Assembly: GCA_963758945.1 (NCBI GenBank)
Contig: CAVWXY010000006.1
Location: 1,302,001-1,366,000, forward strand
Direction of reading: 5' to 3'
DNA from: VAZQ01 sp963758945
GTDB taxonomy: Bacteria; Pseudomonadota; Alphaproteobacteria; Rhizobiales; Xanthobacteraceae
DNA: 64,000 nt
The number at the start of each line of letters is the position of its first letter. The stretch's first letter is position 1. Positions 57,701 to 64,000 of the stretch are shown one piece after another. Position numbers and translations under genes: made by a program. Below the pieces are notes generated by a model. The model did no database searches. It saw only the letters and a program-made list of their open reading frames with translations, and was not told where the DNA came from.

Positions 57701-59818
57701 ATGGAAACCTCGACCATCCGCAAGCGCGTGCCGGTGTCGGCGCTGCTCGATCCCAAGATCGTGGTGCCGGCCATCGGCTCGGCCTTCGTCAAGCTCGATC
57801 CGCGCAGCCTGATGAAGAACCCGGTGATGTTCGTGCTCGAGATCGTCACGATCCTGACGACGGTCATTTTGATCCGCGACCTCTTCACCGGCGGCGAGCA
57901 TGTCGGCTTCGAGTTCCAGATCGTGCTGTGGCTGTGGTTCACGGTGCTGTTCGCCAATTTTGCCGAGGCGGTCGCCGAGGGCCGCGGCAAGGCGCAGGCG
58001 GCGTCGTTGCGCCGCCAGCGCACCGAGACCCAGGCCAAGCTGCTGACGGGACCGGGCCGGAGCGGCTACCGGGCGGTACCGAGCACCAGCCTGAAGGTCG
58101 GCGACATGGTGCTGGTCGAGGCCGGCGATACCATCCCCTCCGACGGCGAGGTGATCGAGGGCATCGCGACGGTCAACGAGGCGGCGATCACCGGCGAGTC
58201 GGCGCCGGTCATCCGCGAGTCCGGCGGCGATCGTTCGGCCGTCACCGGCGGCACCCAGGTGCTGTCCGACTGGATCAAGGTGCGCATCACCGCGGCGCTC
58301 GGCTCGACCTTCCTCGACCGCATGATCAGGCTCGTTGAAGGCGCCGAGCGTCAGAAGACGCCGAACGAGATCGCGCTCGACATTTTGCTGGTGGGTCTGA
58401 CCATCATCTTCGTGTTCGCGACGGCGACGATTCCAAGCTACGTGAGCTATGCCGGCGGCGCCATTTCGGTGGTTATCCTGGTGGCGCTGTTCGTCACGCT
58501 CATCCCGACCACCATCGGCGCGCTCCTCTCCGCCATCGGCATCGCCGGCATGGACCGCCTGGTCCGCTTCAACGTGCTGGCGATGTCGGGTCGCGCCGTC
58601 GAGGCTGCAGGCGACGTCGACACCCTCCTGCTCGACAAGACCGGCACCATCACGCTCGGCAACCGCCAGGCCACCGAATTCAAGCCGCTGCGCGGCGTCA
58701 GCGAGCAGGAGCTGGCCGACGCCGCCCAGCTCGCCTCGCTTGCCGACGAGACCCCGGAGGGGCGTTCCATCGTCGTGCTCGCCAAGGAGAAGTACGGTAT
58801 CCGTGGCCGCGATCTTGCCGAGCTGCGCGCCCACTTCATTCCGTTCACCGCGCAAAGCCGCATGAGCGGCGTCGAGGTCGGCGGCTCCTGGGTGCGCAAG
58901 GGCGCGGTCGAAGCGATCCTGAACCACCTCAACGGGCCGCCGGCGGCGGCTGCGGGTTCGACCATCGCGCTTCGTGCATTTCATCCGGCGGTGAGCGCAG
59001 ATGCCACGCGCGAGATCAATGCCATCGCCGACGCGATCGCGAAGTCCGGCGGCACGCCGCTGGCCGTGGCCAAGGATGGAAGGCTGCTCGGCATCGTCCA
59101 CCTCAAGGACATCGTCAAGGGCGGCATTCGTGAACGCTTCGCCGAGCTGCGCCGCATGGGCATCCGCACCATCATGATCACCGGCGACAACCCGACGACC
59201 GCGGCGGCGATCGCGGCGGAGGCCGGCGTCGACGATTTCCTGGCGCAGGCCACGCCCGAGGACAAGCTCAAGCTCATCCGCGACGAGCAAGGGAAGGGCA
59301 AGCTCGTCGCCATGTGCGGGGACGGCACCAACGACGCCCCCGCGCTCGCGCAGGCCGACGTCGGCGTCGCCATGAACACCGGCACCCAGGCCGCGCGCGA
59401 AGCCGGCAACATGGTCGATCTCGATTCCAATCCGACCAAGCTGATCGAGGTGGTCGAGATCGGCAAGCAGCTGCTGATGACGCGAGGATCCCTCACCACC
59501 TTCTCGATCGCCAACGACGTGGCGAAGTATTTTGCCATCATCCCGGCGATGTTCGTCGCGTTCTACCCGCAGCTGCAGGCGCTCAACATCATGAACCTTT
59601 CGACCCCGCAGAGCGCGATCCTTTCCGCCATCATCTTCAACGCGCTGATCATCATCGCGCTGATCCCCTTGGCGCTCAAAGGCGTGCGCTATCGCCCGAT
59701 CGGCGCCGGGGCGCTGCTGCGGCGCAACCTCATGATCTACGGCCTCGGCGGCGTCGTGATTCCGTTCATCGGCATCAAGGCAATCGACCTCCTGGTCACC
59801 GCCTTGCATTTGGCCTGA
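57701..59818 (+). CDS. kdpB: Potassium-transporting ATPase ATP-binding subunit KdpB
   Basis: A 705-aa P-type ATPase (P1A) that hydrolyses ATP to drive potassium uptake. The phosphorylated Asp is D312 in LLLDKTGTITLG; the TGES loop with S167 (AITGESAPV), the site of inhibitory Ser phosphorylation in E. coli, is kept; the hinge is MCGDGTNDAPALAQADVGVAM. Complete, normal length. A 24-base gap separates it from kdpA. Confidence 0.97.
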   Translation: METSTIRKRVPVSALLDPKIVVPAIGSAFVKLDPRSLMKNPVMFVLEIVTILTTVILIRDLFTGGEHVGFEFQIVLWLWFTVLFANFAEAVAEGRGKAQAASLRRQRTETQAKLLTGPGRSGYRAVPSTSLKVGDMVLVEAGDTIPSDGEVIEGIATVNEAAITGESAPVIRESGGDRSAVTGGTQVLSDWIKVRITAALGSTFLDRMIRLVEGAERQKTPNEIALDILLVGLTIIFVFATATIPSYVSYAGGAISVVILVALFVTLIPTTIGALLSAIGIAGMDRLVRFNVLAMSGRAVEAAGDVDTLLLDKTGTITLGNRQATEFKPLRGVSEQELADAAQLASLADETPEGRSIVVLAKEKYGIRGRDLAELRAHFIPFTAQSRMSGVEVGGSWVRKGAVEAILNHLNGPPAAAAGSTIALRAFHPAVSADATREINAIADAIAKSGGTPLAVAKDGRLLGIVHLKDIVKGGIRERFAELRRMGIRTIMITGDNPTTAAAIAAEAGVDDFLAQATPEDKLKLIRDEQGKGKLVAMCGDGTNDAPALAQADVGVAMNTGTQAAREAGNMVDLDSNPTKLIEVVEIGKQLLMTRGSLTTFSIANDVAKYFAIIPAMFVAFYPQLQALNIMNLSTPQSAILSAIIFNALIIIALIPLALKGVRYRPIGAGALLRRNLMIYGLGGVVIPFIGIKAIDLLVTALHLA

Positions 59819-59829
59819 GGAGAAGAGCC

Positions 59830-60435
59830 ATGTCGAAGGAAATCCGCCCGGCGATCGTCTTGATCGTCGCGCTCACCATCATCACCGGCGTCGTCTATCC
59901 GTTCGTCATGACCGGCATCGCCGCGGTCGTCTTCCCCTACCAGGCGCAAGGCAGCCTGATCGAGCAGGACGGCAAGGTGGTCGGATCGGCGCTGATCGGA
60001 CAGGAGTTCACCAGCGACAAGTATTTCCATGGCCGGCCGTCGGCGACGGTAGCTCCCGACCCGAACGATGCGAGCAAGACCGTGCCTGCGCCCTACAACG
60101 CGGCGAATTCCGGCGGCTCGAATCTGGGCCCCACCAGCAAGGTGTTGATCGAACGCGTGCAGGGCGACGTCGACAAGCTCAAGCAGGAGAACCCGTCCGC
60201 CCAGGTTCCAACCGATCTCGTGACCACCTCGGGCAGCGGCCTCGATCCGCACATTTCCCCGGCTTCCGCGCTGTTCCAGGTGCCGCGCGTTGCGAAAGCC
60301 CGCAACATGTCCGAAGATCGCGTGCGCCAGCTTGTGGACGAGCACGTCGAGGCGCGGTCCCTCGGTTTCCTGGGCGATCCGCGCGTGAACGTGCTGGCAC
60401 TCAATTTGGCGCTCGATCGCGCGAGCGGCCGCTAA
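59830..60435 (+). CDS. kdpC: Potassium-transporting ATPase subunit KdpC
   Basis: A 201-aa subunit with one N-terminal membrane helix (IVLIVALTIITGVVYPFVMTG) and a periplasmic domain with the conserved SALIGQEFTSDKYFHGRPSA and TSGSGLDPHISPASALFQ motifs. It increases ATP affinity and the stability of KdpFABC. ATG at 59830 follows GGAGAAGAG. The gap to kdpD is 147 bases. Confidence 0.96.
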   Translation: MSKEIRPAIVLIVALTIITGVVYPFVMTGIAAVVFPYQAQGSLIEQDGKVVGSALIGQEFTSDKYFHGRPSATVAPDPNDASKTVPAPYNAANSGGSNLGPTSKVLIERVQGDVDKLKQENPSAQVPTDLVTTSGSGLDPHISPASALFQVPRVAKARNMSEDRVRQLVDEHVEARSLGFLGDPRVNVLALNLALDRASGR

Positions 60436-60582
60436 CGCCGATGGCCGGGACGGGGTGTTCGCTTCGGCCGCCCTCAGCGCCTTTCGGCGCAAGTCGGCCG
60501 TAATCGGGTTGTTGCCCCGGTGGCGGCCATGATCGGGAGAGCTGTGATAGGGTCGCCTACCCGGCAAAGAACTTGATTCGAG

Positions 60583-63309
60583 ATGGCAGATCAGCGGCGC
60601 GATTCTGACCAGCGACCTTCGCCGGAGGCCTTGCTCGAGGCGGCCCGCCGCGAACAGAGCCGCGCCGGCCGGCTCAAGATCTTCGTCGGCGCCGCGCCCG
60701 GCGTCGGCAAGACCTACGAGATGCTGCAGCAGGCGCGCGCCAGGAAGCAGGACGGCTACGATATCGTCGTCGGCGTCGTCGAGACGCACGGGCGCAAGGA
60801 GACCCAGGCCCTGCTCGAGGGGCTCGAGATCGTTCCCCGCAAGCGCCTTGAATACAGGGGACAGTGGCTTGAGGAGATGGACCTCGACGCCGTCATCGCC
60901 CGCCATCCCCAGATCGTGCTGGTCGACGAGCTTGCCCATACCAACGCGCCCGGCAGCCGTCATCCCAAGCGCTATCTCGACGTCGAAGAGCTGCTCGGCC
61001 ACGGGATCGACGTTTATACCACCGTCAACATCCAGCACATCGAGAGCCTCAACGACGTGGTCGCGCAGATCACCCACGTTCGCGTGCGCGAGACCGTGCC
61101 GGATTCGGTGTTCGACCGCGCCGACGCCATCGAGCTCGTCGATCTCACGCCCGACGACCTGATCGAGCGCCTGAAAGAGGGCAAGGTCTACGTGCCCAGG
61201 CAGGCCGAGCGCGCGCTCGAGCACTATTTCTCTCCGGGCAACCTGACCGCGCTGCGTGAGCTCGCGCTGCGGCGCACCGCCGAGCGCGTCGACGAGCAAC
61301 TGCTCACGCACATGCAGGCGCATGCGATCCCGGGGCCGTGGGCCGCCGGCGAGCGCATCCTGGTCTGCGTCAGCGAGGACCGGCGCGCGGCCGGCCTCGT
61401 GCGCTACGCCAAGCGTCTGGCCGATCGGCTGCATGCGCCGTTCACCGCGCTATGCGTGGAGACGCGGCGCAGCCTGCAGTGGAGCGAGGAAGAGCGCGAC
61501 CGCGTCGCCGACACCTTGCGGCTTGCGGAGGCGCTCGGCGGCGAGGCGATCACCGTTCCGGGCGGCGACCGCGGCAGCATCGCGGATGACGTGATCAGCT
61601 TCGCACAGGCCAACAACATCACACAGATCATCATCGGGAAGTCGTCGCGGTCGCGATGGTTCGAGATCCTGCATGGCTCCGTGGTGCATGACCTGGTCCG
61701 GCGGTCGGGCAACATCAGCGTGCACGTGATTGCCGGGGAGGAGCTCAAGCGCGATCCGATCCCGAAGAAGACGGTGCGTACGGCGGAAGGCGCCGCGCCG
61801 TTCGATCCGCGGCCTTATGGTGTCGCGCTGGCGGCGGCAGCCGCGGCCCTCGGCATCAGCGAGCTGATTCAGCCTCTGCTCGGAATCGAAAATGTCGACC
61901 TCGTCTTTCTGACTGCCGTGGTCGGCGTCGCTGTGCGTTACGGGCTTTGGCCGTCGCTGCTGGCGACCGTCGCCTCCTCGCTCTGCTACAACTTCTTCTT
62001 TCTTCCGCCGATCTACACGTTCACGATCACCGATCCGACCAACCTGGCCGCGTTCGTGTTCTTCACCATCGTGGCGGTGGTGGTATCGCACTTTGCCGCG
62101 CGTGGGCGAACGCAGACCGTGGCCGCGCACGAGCGCGTGCGCTCGGTCGAACTGCTCTACGCGTTCAGCCGCAAGCTTGCCGGCGTCGGTACGCTCGACG
62201 ACGTGCTGTGGGCGAGCGCCTATCAGGCCGCGTTGATGCTGAAGGTACGGGTGGTGCTGCTGTTGCCGGAGGACGGCTCCATCGCCGTGAAGGCCGGTTA
62301 TCCGCCCGAGGACATTCTCGATGAGGCGGATATCGCCGCCGCCAAATGGGCGTGGGAGAACAATCGAGCGGCGGGGCGAGGCTCGGACACGCTGCCGGGT
62401 GCCAAGCGCCTGTTCCTGCCGATGCGAACCGGCCGCGGCGCCATCGGCGTGATCGGCATCGACAGCGACAAGCCGGGGCCGCTGCTCACCCCCGACCAGC
62501 GCCGCCTGCTCGACGCCCTGATCGATCAGGCCGCGCTTGCCATCGAACGCGTCTGCCTGGTCGAGGACGTCGACCGCGCCAAGCGAACGATCGAGACCGA
62601 CCGGTTGCGCTCCGCGCTCCTCACCTCGATCTCGCACGATCTCAAGACCCCGCTCGCGGCGGTGCTGGCGGCGGCGGGCACGTTGCGCGACCTGTCGCCG
62701 GCGCTCGGCGACGCCGAAAAAGCGGAACTGCTCGCGACCATCATCGACGAATCGGAGCGGCTCAACCGCTTCATCGCCAACCTGCTCGACATGACCAAGC
62801 TGGAATCGGGCGCCATCGTGCCGAATACGGCCCCGCATGATCTCGGCGAGATCGTCGGCTCGGCGTTGCGCCGCGCGAGCAAGATTCTGGCCCGGCATCG
62901 CGTCGAGCTGGAGCTTGCTTCAGGGCTGCCGATGCTCGACGTGGATGCCGTCCTGTTCGAGCAGGTCCTGTTCAATCTGCTGGACAATGCCGCCAAGTAT
63001 TCCGCCGAGGGCACCACCATCCGCATCCGGAGTTGGCGGGACCGGAACGCGATCTGCCTCCAGATCCTGGACGAGGGCGAGGGCATTCCGCCCGCGGACC
63101 TGGAGCACATCTTCGACAAGTTCTATCGGGTGGAGAAAGGCGACCAGGTGCGGGCGGGCACCGGCCTCGGGCTCGCGATCTCCCGCGGCTTCATCGAGGC
63201 GATGCACGGGAGCATCACCGCGGCCAACCGCACCGACCGCAGCGGTGCCGTGTTTGTGATCAGGCTCCCGATTCCGCCCGCGCGCGAGCAATTGGACACC
63301 GCGGCATGA
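60583..63309 (+). CDS. kdpD: Sensor histidine kinase KdpD
   Basis: A 908-aa sensor for potassium limitation. Domains in order: KdpD N-terminal domain with Walker A GAAPGVGKTYEML and Walker-B-like VLVDELAHTNAPGSRHPKR; USP-like domain (~250-375; QIIIGKSSRSRWFE); four membrane helices (~405-500); GAF-like region; HisKA with phosphoacceptor in SISHDLKTP (~residue 684); HATPase with NLLDNAAKYS and GTGLGLAISRGF. It phosphorylates KdpE. Its stop overlaps the kdpE start (ATGA). Confidence 0.96.
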   Translation: MADQRRDSDQRPSPEALLEAARREQSRAGRLKIFVGAAPGVGKTYEMLQQARARKQDGYDIVVGVVETHGRKETQALLEGLEIVPRKRLEYRGQWLEEMDLDAVIARHPQIVLVDELAHTNAPGSRHPKRYLDVEELLGHGIDVYTTVNIQHIESLNDVVAQITHVRVRETVPDSVFDRADAIELVDLTPDDLIERLKEGKVYVPRQAERALEHYFSPGNLTALRELALRRTAERVDEQLLTHMQAHAIPGPWAAGERILVCVSEDRRAAGLVRYAKRLADRLHAPFTALCVETRRSLQWSEEERDRVADTLRLAEALGGEAITVPGGDRGSIADDVISFAQANNITQIIIGKSSRSRWFEILHGSVVHDLVRRSGNISVHVIAGEELKRDPIPKKTVRTAEGAAPFDPRPYGVALAAAAAALGISELIQPLLGIENVDLVFLTAVVGVAVRYGLWPSLLATVASSLCYNFFFLPPIYTFTITDPTNLAAFVFFTIVAVVVSHFAARGRTQTVAAHERVRSVELLYAFSRKLAGVGTLDDVLWASAYQAALMLKVRVVLLLPEDGSIAVKAGYPPEDILDEADIAAAKWAWENNRAAGRGSDTLPGAKRLFLPMRTGRGAIGVIGIDSDKPGPLLTPDQRRLLDALIDQAALAIERVCLVEDVDRAKRTIETDRLRSALLTSISHDLKTPLAAVLAAAGTLRDLSPALGDAEKAELLATIIDESERLNRFIANLLDMTKLESGAIVPNTAPHDLGEIVGSALRRASKILARHRVELELASGLPMLDVDAVLFEQVLFNLLDNAAKYSAEGTTIRIRSWRDRNAICLQILDEGEGIPPADLEHIFDKFYRVEKGDQVRAGTGLGLAISRGFIEAMHGSITAANRTDRSGAVFVIRLPIPPAREQLDTAA

Positions 63310-63995
63310 GCGCCGCTCCGCTCAAGATCCTGGTGGTCGACGACGAGCCGCCGATCCGCAAGCTGCTGCGCATGGGCTTGAGCACGCAGGGCTATCAGAT
63401 TCTGGAAGCGCCGAGCGGCAAGGCGGCACTCGAGCTCCTGGCGCAGAGCCCCGATTTGATCATCCTCGATCTCGGGCTGCCCGACATCCAGGGGCTCGAA
63501 TTGCTGCGGATGATCCGCGCCCGCAACGAGGGCGTGCCGGTCGTGGTGCTCTCGAGCCGGGGCGACGAGGCCGGCAAGGTCGAGGCGCTCGACCTTGGCG
63601 CCGACGACTATGTCACCAAGCCGTTCGGCATGGACGAGTTGCTCGCCCGCATGCGCGCGGCGCTGCGCCATCAGCTGCAGGTGCACGGCGAGCGGCCGAT
63701 TTTTCGCATCGGCGATCTCTCGGTCGACCTCGTGCGCCGTATCGTGAAAGTGGGCGACAGGGAGGTAAAACTCTCCCCCAAGGAGTATGACCTGCTGCGC
63801 GTGCTGGTGCAGCATGCCGGCAAGGTGCTCACCCACCGCTTCCTGCTCGGCGAATTGTGGGACGACCTGACCGACGCGCAATACCTGCGCGTCTATGTGC
63901 GGCAACTGCGGCAGAAGATCGAAACCGATCCCGAGCGTCCGCATTATATTCTGACGGAGACCGGTATCGGCTACCGCCTGCGGGCGCCGGACTGA
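63306..63995 (+). CDS. kdpE: Response regulator KdpE
   Basis: A 229-aa OmpR/PhoB-type regulator. Receiver domain with KILVVDDEPPIRKLL, phosphoacceptor D55 in ILDLGLPD, switch Lys in DDYVTKPFGMDELL; C-terminal winged helix with LSPKEYDLLRVLVQHAGKV and YVRQLRQKIETDPERPHYIL. OmpR-family proteins bind two half-sites ~11 bp apart; the 49-bp elements at 45.6-55.7 kb have exactly that design and one lies before kdp. The window ends five bases after its stop. Confidence 0.96.
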   Translation: MSAAPLKILVVDDEPPIRKLLRMGLSTQGYQILEAPSGKAALELLAQSPDLIILDLGLPDIQGLELLRMIRARNEGVPVVVLSSRGDEAGKVEALDLGADDYVTKPFGMDELLARMRAALRHQLQVHGERPIFRIGDLSVDLVRRIVKVGDREVKLSPKEYDLLRVLVQHAGKVLTHRFLLGELWDDLTDAQYLRVYVRQLRQKIETDPERPHYILTETGIGYRLRAPD

Positions 63996-64000
63996 CGCAT

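Noticed and set aside
57017..59809. 930-codon open frame opposite kdpA and kdpB
   Set aside because: Antisense shadow of two well-identified subunits; no domain, no ribosome site.
60436..60582. Search for a further 49-bp element or terminator between kdpC and kdpD
   Set aside because: No half-site pair or CCTCTCGAATTC block; only weak GC-rich stems. kdpDE are probably expressed from the operon or a weak promoter.

Overview
The window is GC-rich chromosomal DNA from an alphaproteobacterium, most likely of the Bradyrhizobium/Rhodopseudomonas type. The evidence is the gene families present (Liv and tripartite tricarboxylate uptake systems, an encapsulin-DyP pair, kdpFABCDE, many small conserved proteins of that lineage) and short palindromic intergenic repeats at 4165-4234 and 23031-23098. 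This placement is an inference from recognised families, not from a marker gene. I saw no tRNA, rRNA, insertion sequence, prophage or CRISPR array.

Layout. 1-2657: end of a branched-chain amino acid ABC operon (fused LivH-LivM permease, LivG, LivF). 3069-5293: a small secreted protein, an NTF2-like protein and a luciferase-like monooxygenase. 5342-7728 (minus): an operon for a Tat-exported molybdopterin oxidoreductase, a cytochrome b and a ModA-like binding protein. 7791-11748 (minus): a tightly overlapping operon of two small glycosyltransferases, a membrane glycosyltransferase and a radical SAM/SPASM protein. 11.8-15.1 kb: a decayed patch with histidine-kinase, LysR and DM13 remnants, plus a membrane protein and a SET-domain protein. 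15290-16903: a carotenoid-desaturase-like FAD enzyme. 17002-22993: an IclR regulator divergent from a CoA-transferase / citryl-CoA-lyase-like / TctCBA operon. 24032-31562 (minus): an HD-domain protein and a complete RTX protein plus type I secretion cassette. 31916-37722: ABM monooxygenase, Slt transglycosylase, an orphan TctC and a disulfide oxidoreductase. 37741-45480 (minus): a frameshifted MscS channel, a frameshifted heme sensor, a polysaccharide deacetylase, an encapsulin with its DyP cargo, an MFS transporter and a PRC-barrel protein behind an EcfG-type promoter. 45.7-50 kb: small conserved genes. 49924-55250: UPF0182, CNNM/CorC and two hypothetical genes. 55774-63995: the full kdpFABCDE potassium uptake locus.

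The most unusual signal is a DNA element of exactly 49 bp that occurs six times between 45.6 and 55.7 kb, each time pointing at the start of a gene. It contains two 6-bp half-sites TTTATR-N5-CYTATR, 11 bp apart, then 15 variable bases, then the near-invariant block CCCTCTCGAATTCATAT. The half-sites and their spacing resemble what I remember of the Escherichia coli KdpE site. One copy precedes kdp itself; the other five precede small proteins, two of them membrane peptides, and one apparent five-gene unit that includes a DapA-like protein lacking its catalytic lysine. This could be an undescribed KdpE (or other OmpR-family) regulon.

Four genes (MscS, heme sensor, MFS N-terminus, hypothetical at 55.1 kb) are each broken by an apparent one-base slip, and LysR by a 25-bp duplication. 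Either the assembly carries residual indels or this part of the chromosome is decaying; the raw reads would decide.
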